Part shown: piece by piece, positions 56,901-62,098 of the stretch
Numbering within the stretch: the first letter of the stretch is position 1
How the letters are laid out: each line of letters begins with the position of its first letter
Assembly (NCBI GenBank): GCA_044226205.1
Contig: JBGAHL010000023.1
Coordinates: 22,916-86,915, forward strand
Reading direction: 5' to 3'
Source: M3007 sp044226205
Lineage (GTDB): Bacteria; Bacteroidota; Bacteroidia; Chitinophagales; Saprospiraceae
DNA length: 64,000 nt
Program-made: the position numbers and the translations under genes
Notes under the pieces: model-generated
Database searches by the model: none
What the model saw: only the letters and a program-made list of their open reading frames with translations
Told to the model about the DNA's origin: nothing

Positions 56901-59900
56901 CCGATGCCGCCCTCCTTACGGTGAACACCGCCCCGGCAATTACCACCCAGCCGGCCAGCGCAGCGGTATGTGCAGGTAATGATGCGACATTCAGCGTGTC
57001 GGCTACCGGCACCGGCCTGACGTACCAATGGCAGGAAAACACGGGCTCCGGCTTTGTCAATATTCCCGGCGCTACGGCTTCGTCTTACACCAAGTCGTCC
57101 GTGAACAGTTCGATGAACGGATACCAGTATCAGGTCATTATCAGCGGCACTTGTCCGCCCCCGGTTACCTCGTCTATTGCCACTTTGACGGTCAATACGC
57201 TGCCCAGCATTACGGCGCAGCCGCTTAATGTCACGACTTGTGAAGGCAACAACGCCATTTTCACCGTTTCGGCGACGGGTACGGGCGTAACCTATCAATG
57301 GCAGGAAAATACGGGTTCGGGTTTTGTCAACATTTCCGGCGCAACTGGCTCCCTGTTCATCAAGTCGTCGGTGACGGCCGCCATGAACGGTTATCAGTAC
57401 CGGGTCATTGTTGGCGGCACTTGTCCGCCTTCCGTGACCTCCAATGCCGCCTTGCTGACCGTGAATACTGCCCCGTCGATCACGACGCAGCCTTCACCGG
57501 TCATCGTATGTGAAACCAGCAATGCCACCTTCTCGGTATCGGCCACCGGCACCGGCCTGACGTACCAATGGCAGGAGAATACGGGTTCGGGATTTGCCGA
57601 TATTTCCGGCGCTACGTCGAGTTCGTACACTAAAACGGCCGTAACGGGCGCCATGAACGGCTACCAATACCGCGTAGTGGTCAGCGGCGCCTGTGCGCCC
57701 CCGGTAACGTCCAATGCCGCTTTATTGACGGTGACCACGGCCCCGGCAATTACCGCGCAGCCATCGGACCTGAGCATTTGCGCAGGCGCCAATGCGACGT
57801 TCAGCGTAACGGCTTCCGGCGCAGGGCTGGCTTACCAGTGGCAGGTCAACGACGGTTTCGGCTTTGTCGACATCCCCGGCGCCAACAACGCTACCTATAC
57901 AAAGGTCGCTGCACCGGCTTCGTACAACGGTTATCAGTACCGCGTCATCATCGGCGGTGTTTGTCCGCCTTCGGTGACCTCGAATACGGTGACCCTTACC
58001 ATTCAGCCGGCGCCGGCTATTGTATCGCAACCTGCCAGCCTGACGGCTTGCGTGGGCAGCAACGCTACCTTTACCGTGGTGGCCACCGGTCCGGGTCTGA
58101 GTTATCAATGGCAGGAAGATGCCGGCAGCGGTTTTGTCAATATTTCCGGTGCAACGAGCAGTTCCTATACCAAAACAGGGATTATTCTGGCCATGAACGG
58201 TTACAAATACCGGGTGCTGGTGAGCGGCAACTGCGCTCCCACGGCGGTATCCAATGAGGCCGTCATGAGTGTGGAAGCGCCGCCAGCGATCACTACGCAA
58301 CCGGCCAATGCCACGGTTTGCGAAGGCGCCAATGCCACCTTTACTGTGGTGGCCACGGGCAGCAGTCTGACGTACCAATGGCAGGAAAACACGGGTTCGG
58401 GTTTTGTCAATATTTCCGGCGCAACTGCTGCGTCGTACACCAAACCCTCCGTACTGGCCTCCATGAGCGGATATCAATACCGCGTGCTGGTCACTGGCCT
58501 GTGTTCGCCGCCCACTACCTCGGGCAACGCTACCCTGACCGTCAACGTTGCGCCGGCTATCACTGCGCAACCGGCTGATCAGGTCGTTTGCGAAGGCGCC
58601 AACGCGATTTTCAACGTGACGGCTACCGGTGCAGGACTGACGTATCAATGGCAGGTGAATACCGGTTCGGGCTTTACCGATATTTCCGGGGCGACCAATG
58701 CCGCCTACACGGCCGCAACGGTGACGGCAGCCATGAACGGCTGGCAGTACCGCGTGGTCGTAACGGGTACCTGCACGCCGCCCGTGACTTCCAACTCCGC
58801 TTTCCTGACCGTCAATACGCCGCCGGTGATTACTGTGCAGCCGTTGCCGGCCACGGCTTGCGCAGGCGCCAACGCGATGTTCAGCGTGACGGCTACCGGT
58901 TCGGGCCTGATGTATCAATGGCAGGAAAACACGGGCTCGGGCTTTACCGATATTCCGGGTGCGACGTCGGGCAGCTATACCAAAACCTCGGTCACCACAG
59001 CCATGAACGGCTATCAGTACCGGGTGACGATATCCGGCCTTTGCGCGCCCAATGCGACCTCTTCGGGGGTTGCACTGACGGTGATCGAGGCGCCGGCTAT
59101 CACCAGCCAGCCTTCTGCAGCGACGGTTTGCGAAGGCGCCAATGCCACCTTTATGGTTGCGGCTACCGGCGATGGTTTGACGTATCAATGGCAGGAAAAC
59201 ACCGGTTCTGGCTTTACCGATATTCCGGGCGCCACAAGTGCTTCATTTACAAAAATGATGACGACGGCTGCCATGAGCGGTTATCAATACCGGGTGGTGG
59301 TATCGGGAACCTGCACGCCTCCGGCCACTTCCAATGCGGCCTTGCTGACGGTCAATACGGCTCCGGCCATTACCACCCAACCCTCGGCAGCGACGGTTTG
59401 CGCCGGCGCGGATGCCACCTTTACCGTGGTAGCCACAGGCACGGGACTGAGTTATCAATGGCAGGAAAACACGGGTTCGGGTTTTGTCAACATTCCCGGC
59501 GCAACCAGCGCTTCCTATACCAAAGCGATGACGACCGCCGCGATGAATGGGTATCAATACCAGGTGATCGTGAGCGGAGCCTGTACGCCCGCCGCGACCT
59601 CCACGCAGGTTAGCCTGACGGTCAACACGGCGCCTTCGATAACGACGCAGCCTTCTGCCGTCACGTTATGCGCCGGCGCCAATGCCACCTTTACCGTAGT
59701 GGCTGCCGGCTCGGGTTTGACGTATCAATGGCAGGAAAACACGGGATCGGGTTTTGTGAACGTAGTCGGCGCGACCAGCGCGTCATTTACAAAAATGTCG
59801 GTCACGGCAGCCATGAACGGCTATCAATATCAGGTGGTGATCAGTGGAAACTGCACGCCGCCGGTGACTTCCGCCGCGGTGAGCCTGACGGTGAATACGG

Positions 59901-61078
59901 CTCCGGCAATTACCGTGCAGCCTGTGCCCGTAACGACCTGCGAAGGGACCAACGCCACTTACAGCGTAACGGCGACCGGCACCGGCCTGACGTACCAGTG
60001 GCAAGAGGATGCAGGCTCCGGCTTCGTCGATATTCCGGGGGCGACCGCTTCCACGTACACCAAAACAGCGGTGACTCTGGCGATGAGCGGCTATCAGTAC
60101 CGGGTGGTCGTAAGCGGCACGTGTACGCCTTCTGTGACCTCGAATGCTGCCAGCCTGACCGTCAATCCCGGCCTCGCGCCAGCCTGCGATATGGATGGCG
60201 ACGGTGTGTCGGATATCAACGACCCGGATCCGCTTGATCCTTGCATCCCGAATCCTTGCGCCTTGCTTGTGGCGCCGAAAGGTTTCCTCGGCGGTGCATA
60301 CGACGACGTGACCGGCAAGATGTCGGATGCCTTGCGCACCATGAACCTGATTCCTTCGGCACAGCCTTATGGCGGCAGCGCGTATGGCGACTTTGCCTAC
60401 TTCGGTACTGAAACCATTGGTGCAGGCGTACTGACGGTCACGGGCGACAATGCCATCGTCGACTGGGTATTGATCGAGTTGCGCGATGCTGTCAACCCGG
60501 CAACGGTGGTCGCCCGCAAGGCTGCTTTGATCCAGCGCGACGGCGATGTGGTCAGTTCCAGTGACGGTACTTCACCGCTTTCTTTCAACGGAGTAACGCC
60601 CGGCAACTACTATGTGGCATTCCGCCATCGCAACCACCTGGGTGTCATGACGGCCAACGCTATTGCATTGTCCGGTTCGCTTACCCCGGTCGATTACACC
60701 TTGACCTCTACGGGCAACTATCAGGTTGCCGGGCCCAACGGCTCTCCTTATGCGCAGGAATTGCGCAGCACGGGCAAACGGGCTTTGTGGATGGGTAACA
60801 TGGGTAACCAAAGTGGTACGGGCAACCGGGTGATTTACCAGGGGGGCAACGCCGATCCGGATGAACCCTATTACCGCGTATTGCTCGATCCGGGCAACAC
60901 GGGCGTATTGCCCAACTACGTAGTGACGGCATACGACCGCTCGGATGGCAACCTCGACGGTCATGTGATTTATCAGGGTGGTAATGCCGATGCGGATTTG
61001 CCTTTCTACACGGTATTCCTGTTCCCGGACAACATCAATGCGCTACCCAACTTCATCGTACACCAACAAATACCATAA
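38993..61078 (+). CDS. Giant repetitive surface protein, 7,361 residues: 12 jellyroll modules, 22 Ig-like modules, dockerin-like tail
   Basis: One uninterrupted 22,086-bp frame. The N terminus has a long basic region and a hydrophobic segment (VLAGIGLIALMVWGVSHA, about residues 27-44), read as an extended signal peptide. About 150 unique residues follow, then twelve modules of about 400 aa (39578-54229) that begin PGCV...LWLRAD, with a ConA/LamG-like jellyroll and a nearly constant back half (LALKYGITLDQTTP, NIAGIGRDDCQ, RVWRVDKTNWADQ). Next come 22 Ig-like modules of 90 aa (54233-60172) and a 300-residue tail with MDGDGVSDINDPDPLDPC and two VIYQGGNAD motifs. No type A T9SS domain ends the protein, so the tail may be another export or anchoring signal. 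Predicted role: surface adhesin or filament. Ig and jellyroll calls rest on motif pattern; ligand unknown. Confidence 0.9.
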   Translation: MKYLYRFYCILKTTKFQIARSLYVLAGIGLIALMVWGVSHAGYWRFCAGYLTSVFHPEERGDNAAYSYHFDVPIRLQEIEQAGIKITSAQPLGTTLITSSRKPVVIDRRESIRKVVGIHPQTNTELDAELLFSYEESALNGLNEEDLILYSSTDNGRNWEPHFNSQVDTKANTLRLDGIRHFSLWTAAAAMPPDPGCITGARLWLRADAGAYNTGMVEATNGQQINTWKNWGSGATDAIPNSASQIPLLTDGAQSTAFNYNPVINTTGKFFKIPGGIIGANTFTNANVFVVTRTNTATNASVLYEPGSTYLNAHVPWGNGTVYWDAGNYGALRLTTAYTGSGGAYERPYLWSFVANGTGTSNQAILRNGTQLASKNSAVSYTGKTTNTAYIGAYPGSNYFYGDIAEVIYFPTNVSASDRMKIESYLAVKYAITLSHDYFSGGGATVWDVGASGGFDNNITGIGRDNCTSLHQKQSRSINTGQFVTIALGSTVAASNAANTANVTNDNSYLLWGDNNGSLTTVVAVGGVNATSRTARVWRVDKTNWADQTITFKAQGYGNRYLIIHNTDPAFGSAPSQEILLDANGSATFNSSLLPDGAYFSIGNPLQGPGCVHAGIALWLRSDDAPDGNLSDNTGWYDFSGNQRSFDWVFSDPSGVAGGVNYNRYLHFDGNDYLRSRISPFANALTEGDVFAVTKSTTRTGNNGNMFDFGGSSRAHHYSWSDGAIYQGFGTTDRWGVNPLTGAIPDGKAGMSWAGASIDILNWNLFNVYSKTGDWGMGWNGNLRTTNSNTVNFALAAGNEHIGAVSGWPYYGSIGEIVLYNRKLTPAERQRVNSYLALKYGLTLDQATPTDYLASNGTTKMWDATANATYKYNIAGLGRDDCQLLYQKQSTSVNPGQFITFSVGSTIAASNSQNTTTIGNDRSFLVWGDNNGSKTTTVVVSGVNVTERMSRVWRVDKTNWADQPITVKVQGYGNRYLIIHHTDPAFGTAPNQEILLSPSGTATFNSSLLPDGAYFTLGNVLQGPGCVNTGIASWYDASEMPVGNMVEGTGWTDKSGWERNMTQIGANRDPSVSDGMINFNKGAFFDGDDVVYQPSYCTSFTAGEYFAVGKTQDFANRGPLCDFGGVTGQGSFHHAWSDGGIYEGFGTNDRVGYNPNTNVVLDNTSPAFTVTGTGYQLTNWNIFNVGAATNDWLSNINGLTKVQRNSNTPKFLTSYNNSNGNMHIGWREGFYYYGNIAEVIHYNRKLTAAERQRVHSYLALKYGISLDQSLPYNYVATNGAVYWDATANATFKYNIAGIGRDDCTNLAQKQSKSVNAGQFITMAVGNAIQLSNSANTGTITNDRSFLVWGDDNGSKTASVAVSGANVTTRMTRVWRVDKTNWADQNITFRAQGYPNRYLLIHNTSATFATAPTQEIELDANGQATFNSSLLPDGAYFTIGAAIKGPGCVDVGVGSWWRADISAAVGNWEDYSGNEVNLTTVNGTVAYSTTGANYNPLFKFSNGNFQYANGIFKNSPGAINMKVFSVVVPVNGQYNAPWGERSSNGYNVALWAPWIDNISYFDAPYGFRISRPFSSNGGNYGAPNIVAGEKTPTNMALRINGKVFNQAGSYGGTYVSNTGFNYVGAQPGQSTTGNGGVAEVIVYQDGSSLTATDVQKIESYLALKYGITLDQTTPRDYLASNGTTKMWDATVNSGYKSNIAGIGRDNCQGLHQKQSKSVNPGQFITMAVGPNIFNSNAEDSLNVTNDRSFLVWGDNNGVLTNVVAVSGVNVTERSARVWRVDKTNWTDQTITFKAQGYGNRYLLIHNTDPNFATAPTQEIELDANGQAAFNSNLLPDGAYFTLGNAVVGPGCVNVGVKYWLKSDYGAGTTEWSDFSGNENHAVPTGAPALTGLINFNPAYQYNNNAHSLPATADLSGNYSIFGLAKITGTSARVFESEIGNALFGYWGGRENVIYLDANPNLLTGIAATQNTNLFSVQRSSTGSGPWEFRGEGAVINSGTSSANTNWRLNIGGKQNYNEPSQVLVPEVAAYNRDLTAAEVQRVESYFALKYGLTLDQTTPQDYLASNGTTKMWDATANATYKFNIAGIGRDKCSQLHQKQSKSSNSGQFVTFALGGSIAVDNASNAENIANDRSFLVWGDDNGSKTTVVPVSGANVTERMTRVWRVDKTNWADQDITFKADGFPNRYLLIHNTSASFATAPDQEILLDATGKATFNSSALPDGAYFTIGAAIKGPGCVNNGNIGWLRGDFGLADGSLWEDYSGNDISFVQTVAGEQPAYLSGSAATNFNPGLNFVAGDNLEKTAGLLTSAGGTVIAAVLHNNVSSVWSDIYNQDVDDPTFGKYNVSANMKVFDNGVHTANDVPLAFTENKNNIATYTYANTANSYAAYMDGKLHNIPHAALPSIDAGIGYIGGENTAETWLGNIYEVAFYNRKLTAAEFQRVHSYFALKYGVTLDQTTPQDYLASDGVTKMWDATVNATHKFNIAGLGRDDCQALHQKQSRSANPGQFITMALGASIAANNAANPEGVTNDKSFFVWGDDNGSVTATVAVSGVNVTERMTRVWRVEKTNWDDQDITFQASLYPNRYLLIHHTSATFATAPTQEILLNANGEATFNSSLLPDGAYFTIGDAVKGPGCVNAGIKLWLRGDFMAAVDSWTDFSGNDRVATQTTTANQPTVASAELNFNPALNFDNTNDNLTIVNSALSGLPTGNSSRTAFTVGKLNTNTGQDFAFAYGSNAANQSFEMGNTTNRAWYENWGGAYFGTIGAYLANQTTINTWNHDNTLNPSSKGYFDGKQDWSQNITLNTVIGSNPFYIGRHNDGAAPRWWDGYIGEIIVYNRSLTAAEMQRVNSYLALKYGITIDQTTPTDYLAADGVTKMWDAAVNGTYKYDIAGIGRDNCQGLHQKQSKSVNSDALVTMGNGNTIATSNTANTNDISADKSFLTWANNNGAVSWQLTESPADRMRLIREWRVDETGTIGSVKVRVPDNSSALSSKMPAEATTLYLLVDDDGDFGSGAIEVPMTLNTTDWEADYDFNDGQYFTFATKIPPAPGCVVSGLQLWLKANQGTSSSTNGDALTSWLDQTVNTRDHTQTNASWQPKFKTNAFNFNPAVTFDGTDAMITDAFASGNEAVHVFVMSRVGDNGWRSIYGFNRDVTHVQWYNNGGANRPSVWLSANQIPSTALGIDYGITTYILPKDGSQKTIHWNGTSANIAGSNTYAFSANKMGLGSDIGNDGLSLSENFLGDIAEVVIYKTGTPATNGGRMTTNEIEKIESYLAVKYGVTLSHDYFAGSGGTIWDVGGSGGFDNNIAGIGRDDCQALVQKQTKSINAGQFITFALGNTIAADNASNSATITRDTSFFLWGDDNGSKTTVVPVSGANVTERMVRVWRVDKTNWADQQVTFQAQGFANRYLLISNSSASFATVDQEILLDANGQATFNSSVLPDGAYFTIGDAIKGPGCVNTGVKVWLRADQGAVSPTYWGDYSGQDNSPVGRGSATVTAGAVNFNPAVTFAGAVTGEAYDFSTDLFTTGNHSIAVFSVGTGTGGTILSHGANVTDQAVYVRPSTPSASFDFPNKAFSRASIPSGTRLMRSVYTAGTHTRGISYNGNAPTTNTVATLNWQSGGNGYRILGHDFVSGGNKYNGNLPEMAVYFDVDLTAVQIQRIESYFALKYGLTLDQTTPQDYLAGDGTTKMWDAAVNTGFANNIAGLGRDDCQSLVQKQSKSANTGQFVTFALGSSIAADNASNTNTITNDKSFFVWSDNNGSLTTMLPVSGANVTQRMTRVWRVDKTNWNDQDVTIQVQGYPNRYLIVHNTSATFASAPSQEIPLDANGLATFNTSLLPDGAYFTIGDAIKGPGCVNLGVTMWYRPDYGVTLSSGKVATWNDYSGNEANVSQSTASRQPTYGASILNFNPGATFAGGADGQVLTATLNTMNGNSPYTIVAVHKPDNTSSNLFAIGNPVANQSIAYHPNYGSGTRLLYHFGDDLSGGAPRAGWQLNTFRYDALASGTDRYIYDEGKQIAANAANVNNVPASPAFSLGGYNNRTGANGEEYDGDLVEFVAYNVVLTASERNRVESYFALKYGLTLDQTTPTDYVAGDGTTKMWDATLNTGFNNDIAGLGRDDCQALHQKQSQSVNADGLVTMGHGNTIAADNASNTNGISADKSFLVWGNNNAAIAWQYTETPASRMRISREWRVQETGTVGSVRVRVPDNSSPLSSKLPPEAYPVYLLVDDDGDFSSGATEITMTLNGTDWEGDVNFTNGQYFTFSTELPPAPGCVVPNLSLWLKADAGVTGDPTVTAWADQTLNLNPITVVGAPQITSSINFNPAMALGTGKYFTTPDAAHLNPTASKVTVFAVTKPSVLAFNPILTKTDNSAWPNGFGMYGNPNQKVGFWEGDQTGTEPANVPHQLYPTTPFISTGYYDTNQKVSVNGQAATSATQTPTNSASQIEIGYGKTYQFTGDYAEVILYNEDIGSTARDKVESYLALKYGITLAHDYYSGAGTLLWDLGNTGGYDNDIAGIGRDDCDLLKQKQSKSVNASALVTIGNDNTIAASNAANTSTFTTDASFLLWGNNNGALSWQVAESPAARRRLTREWRVSEAGTIGSVKIQVPDNSSALATKLPAEVSTVYLLVDADGDFSSGATEVPMTLNGTDWEANVDLTNGHYFTFATNLPAQPGCIATNTSLWLRADLGFTPSSWADQSGLMNNATQATGANQPALAGTANYINFNPAVDFDGTNDIMQVSASALGTNASQYTLFSVVSADAGGSVVVQEINACSNAGVNPQFTAAGDLNWHSSACVASPAATGGGLVTTQAVLNAADRNSGTGTGATWRNGTAGGTLTRDINSGSAEEIWIGGRVDGSPDNFNGRIAELALYSVQLSSADRIRVESYLAVKYGITLSHDYVNGTNATIWDVGATGGYDNDIAGIGREDCSDLNQKQSKSVNADALVTIGNGNTIATDNPANSALFTTDVSYMLWGNNDGAISWQDTEAPSQRQRLTREWLISETGTMGSVKIRIPDNSSSLTTKLPAEVLSVYLLIDNDGDFSNGATEVPMSLNGSNWEVNYDFTNGEYYTFATETCAPIITTNPVNVTVCAGGDATFTVAALGPTLSYQWQEDAGSGFANISGATSASYTKMAVTGAMNGYKYRVIVNGACAPAATSTEATLTVNTPPAITTQPSAATVCEGQDATFTVSASGSGLMYQWQENTGSGFVNIPGATSASYTKAMTTAAMNGYQYQVVISGTCPSPVTSAPVALTVNTAPAITTQPVDVTVCEGTNATFTVAATGTGLTYQWRENTGSGFADIPGATSASFTKMTTTAAMNGYTYQVVVSGACSPAVTSASVQLTVNTAPAITTQPSAATVCEGTDATFTVVATGTGLTYQWQENTGSGFVNISGATSASYTKAMTTAAMNGYQYQVIISGTCPSPVTSTPVALTVNTAPAITTQPSAATVCEGQNATFTVVATGSGLTYQWQENTGSGFVNIPGATSASFTKMTTTAAMNGYQYQVIVSGVCPSAVTSTAVTLTVNTLPAITTQPSAATVCAGSDATFTVVATGSGLMYQWQENTGSGFVNIPGATSASYTKMATTAAMNGYQYQVIVSGACTPPVTSTPVALTVNTAPAITTQPSAATVCESQNATFTVVATGSSLTYQWQENTGSGFVNIPGATSASFAKMTTTAAMNGYQYQVIVSGVCPSAVTSTAVTLTVNTLPAITTQPSAATVCAGSDATFTVVATGSGLMYQWQENTGSGFVNIAGATSASYTKAMTTAAMNGYQYQVIVSGACTPPVTSTPVALTVNTAPAITTQPSAATVCEGQNATFTVVATGTGLTYQWQEDTGGGFVNIPGATSASYTKTAVTAVLNGSQYQVIISGTCPSPVTSTPVTLTVNTLPAISVQPASATVCAGNNATFSVTATGTGLTYQWQENTGSGFVNISGATSASHTIVSATAAMNGYQYRVIVSGTCAPPVTSDAALLTVNTAPAITTQPASAAVCAGNDATFSVSATGTGLTYQWQENTGSGFVNIPGATASSYTKSSVNSSMNGYQYQVIISGTCPPPVTSSIATLTVNTLPSITAQPLNVTTCEGNNAIFTVSATGTGVTYQWQENTGSGFVNISGATGSLFIKSSVTAAMNGYQYRVIVGGTCPPSVTSNAALLTVNTAPSITTQPSPVIVCETSNATFSVSATGTGLTYQWQENTGSGFADISGATSSSYTKTAVTGAMNGYQYRVVVSGACAPPVTSNAALLTVTTAPAITAQPSDLSICAGANATFSVTASGAGLAYQWQVNDGFGFVDIPGANNATYTKVAAPASYNGYQYRVIIGGVCPPSVTSNTVTLTIQPAPAIVSQPASLTACVGSNATFTVVATGPGLSYQWQEDAGSGFVNISGATSSSYTKTGIILAMNGYKYRVLVSGNCAPTAVSNEAVMSVEAPPAITTQPANATVCEGANATFTVVATGSSLTYQWQENTGSGFVNISGATAASYTKPSVLASMSGYQYRVLVTGLCSPPTTSGNATLTVNVAPAITAQPADQVVCEGANAIFNVTATGAGLTYQWQVNTGSGFTDISGATNAAYTAATVTAAMNGWQYRVVVTGTCTPPVTSNSAFLTVNTPPVITVQPLPATACAGANAMFSVTATGSGLMYQWQENTGSGFTDIPGATSGSYTKTSVTTAMNGYQYRVTISGLCAPNATSSGVALTVIEAPAITSQPSAATVCEGANATFMVAATGDGLTYQWQENTGSGFTDIPGATSASFTKMMTTAAMSGYQYRVVVSGTCTPPATSNAALLTVNTAPAITTQPSAATVCAGADATFTVVATGTGLSYQWQENTGSGFVNIPGATSASYTKAMTTAAMNGYQYQVIVSGACTPAATSTQVSLTVNTAPSITTQPSAVTLCAGANATFTVVAAGSGLTYQWQENTGSGFVNVVGATSASFTKMSVTAAMNGYQYQVVISGNCTPPVTSAAVSLTVNTAPAITVQPVPVTTCEGTNATYSVTATGTGLTYQWQEDAGSGFVDIPGATASTYTKTAVTLAMSGYQYRVVVSGTCTPSVTSNAASLTVNPGLAPACDMDGDGVSDINDPDPLDPCIPNPCALLVAPKGFLGGAYDDVTGKMSDALRTMNLIPSAQPYGGSAYGDFAYFGTETIGAGVLTVTGDNAIVDWVLIELRDAVNPATVVARKAALIQRDGDVVSSSDGTSPLSFNGVTPGNYYVAFRHRNHLGVMTANAIALSGSLTPVDYTLTSTGNYQVAGPNGSPYAQELRSTGKRALWMGNMGNQSGTGNRVIYQGGNADPDEPYYRVLLDPGNTGVLPNYVVTAYDRSDGNLDGHVIYQGGNADADLPFYTVFLFPDNINALPNFIVHQQIP
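39578..54229 (+). repeat. Array of 12 jellyroll modules, about 1.2 kb each
   Basis: Modules begin at the PGC codons near 39578, 40820, 42065, 43328, 44537, 45692, 46889, 48137, 49358, 50552, 51809 and 53015. The front half of each differs strongly in sequence and length. The back half is nearly invariant. Two kinds of ending exist: type A (VWRVDKTNWADQ to NSSLLPDGAYFTIG) in modules 1-6, 8 and 9, and type B (REWRVDETGTIGSVKVRVPD to GQYFTFAT) in 7, 10, 11 and 12. Confidence 0.88.
54233..60172 (+). repeat. Array of 22 Ig-like repeats, exactly 270 bp each
   Basis: Unit starts step by 270 bp from 54233 to 59903 with no insertion or deletion; the AAYMNGYQYRV-type codons recur every 270 bp from 54420 to 60090. 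Consensus features are PAITTQPSAATVC, ATFTV, LTYQWQENTGSGF, GATSASYTK, MNGYQYQV and SGTC, with two cysteines per unit. Several blocks, such as the codons for YQWQENTGSGFVN, are nearly identical in DNA between units. Confidence 0.93.
55313..56392 (+). repeat. 540-bp higher-order duplication inside the Ig array
   Basis: Units 5+6 (55313-55852) and 7+8 (55853-56392) are a recent tandem copy of each other: both pairs read PSAVTSTAVTLTVNTLPAI then CTPPVTSTPVALTVNTAPAI, and differ at only a few residues (CEGQ/CESQ, SGL/SSL, FTKM/FAKM, IPG/IAG). Confidence 0.85.
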
Positions 61079-61096
61079 CACGGTGCGTATCCGCCG

Positions 61097-61139
61097 GCGG
61101 GGCATTTCAAGGATGTTGATATCCCTGACAATGCCCCGC
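61097..61139. terminator. Hairpin downstream of the giant gene
   Basis: GCGGGGCATT (61097-61106) pairs perfectly with AATGCCCCGC (61130-61139), and the stem continues inward (TCAAGGAT/ATCCCTGA) with one mismatch and a bulge. It lies 18 bp after the stop. No T-run follows, so read-through into the next gene is possible. Confidence 0.6.
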
Positions 61140-61189
61140 GGCAATTCGCCCGGAATTCATATTCCCTTAGTGTTTGAAAAACATTGATT

Positions 61190-62026
61190 ATGAAAGCTTT
61201 ATTATCAATACTCCTTGTTTGGCTCACGTCCGGTTTTATGTTCGGACAGGTGAAGTTCAATCTGGCCTACCAACCGGAAACAGGTCAATACACGGTCAGC
61301 ATGTTGCCTGAGATCAGCTGGACTGCTCCCAAAAATCAGGTGGGCTCGGCGCAGATCGTTCTGCGCGTAGCATCGGATGTCGATTTTATACCCGGTATCA
61401 CCAGCCTGATACCCGAAGCCGTGTGGGCCGACAATGCCTATGTCGAGGAAACTGTGGCAGCGCCTGGCTACACTTTTGTGTGCATTGCCCTGGTGAGCGG
61501 ACGGACGGACCAGATTCTTTTTACAGAAGGCGTGGAAGTTCCGCTTTTTTCCTTTGTCAATGCGGGCGGCGCTTGTGCAGGTAAAGTGGAATTGTTGCCC
61601 AACGATGACCCCATGGTTACGGCTGTTGTGGCGGAAGGATTCAATATTACCCAGCATATCGGAGTGTTGGGCGCAAGGGGCAATGCCTGTATCGGAGTTA
61701 TAAACGGCATTGCCGACTGCGGCGTGGTTTCGGGTAATCAGGAAGCCAGCGCTGCTTTGATCGAAGCCGTCCACGTTTCGCCGGTGCCGGCGTCGGAACA
61801 GGTATTGATTCGCTGGTATATGCCACAAGAAGGCGACGAGCGTGTGGAAATGGTGATAGTGGATCAACTCGGTCGGGAGGTTTACCGCGAAAGGGTAGCC
61901 TCGATCAAAGGGGAACATGCCTTGCTTATTCCGGTAAAAAACTGGCAGTCAGGAATTTACAGGTTGTCATTCCAATTCAGTGGCGGTCGCCGAACACAGC
62001 CCTGGAACGTCGTTGTACTGCATTAG
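61190..62026 (+). CDS. T9SS-sorted surface protein with one cohesin-like module
   Basis: The ATG for MKALLSILLVWLTSG gives 278 residues with a signal peptide ending near FMFGQ. Residues 20-150 form a beta module (VKFNLAYQPETGQYTVSM, later VEVPLFSFVNAGGACAGKVELL) that aligns with the two tandem modules of the next gene; the pattern is like cohesin-type beta-sandwiches, though that is inference. The end is a type A T9SS domain (VHVSPVPASEQVLIRW, DQLGREVYRERV, WQSGIYRLSFQF). So the product should be placed on the cell surface. It begins 111 bp after the giant gene, downstream of a hairpin. Confidence 0.85.
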   Translation: MKALLSILLVWLTSGFMFGQVKFNLAYQPETGQYTVSMLPEISWTAPKNQVGSAQIVLRVASDVDFIPGITSLIPEAVWADNAYVEETVAAPGYTFVCIALVSGRTDQILFTEGVEVPLFSFVNAGGACAGKVELLPNDDPMVTAVVAEGFNITQHIGVLGARGNACIGVINGIADCGVVSGNQEASAALIEAVHVSPVPASEQVLIRWYMPQEGDERVEMVIVDQLGREVYRERVASIKGEHALLIPVKNWQSGIYRLSFQFSGGRRTQPWNVVVLH

Positions 62027-62098
62027 ACAGACTTGTCGCGATGTAATCGAAATTAATTTCCCTCATAACCCGACCCGGGCTTTTTAACTATAATCATC

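Noticed and set aside
54233..60172. Regularly spaced repeats that might suggest a CRISPR array or DNA satellite
   Set aside because: The 270-bp units are coding throughout, with codon-position variation and Ig-like sequence, and have no short repeat-spacer structure.
54538..60237. Many plus-strand frame-shifted ORFs with repeated MAGKHGFGFCQ-like peptides
   Set aside because: They are out-of-frame readings of the 270-bp Ig repeats; the in-frame protein runs through without a break.
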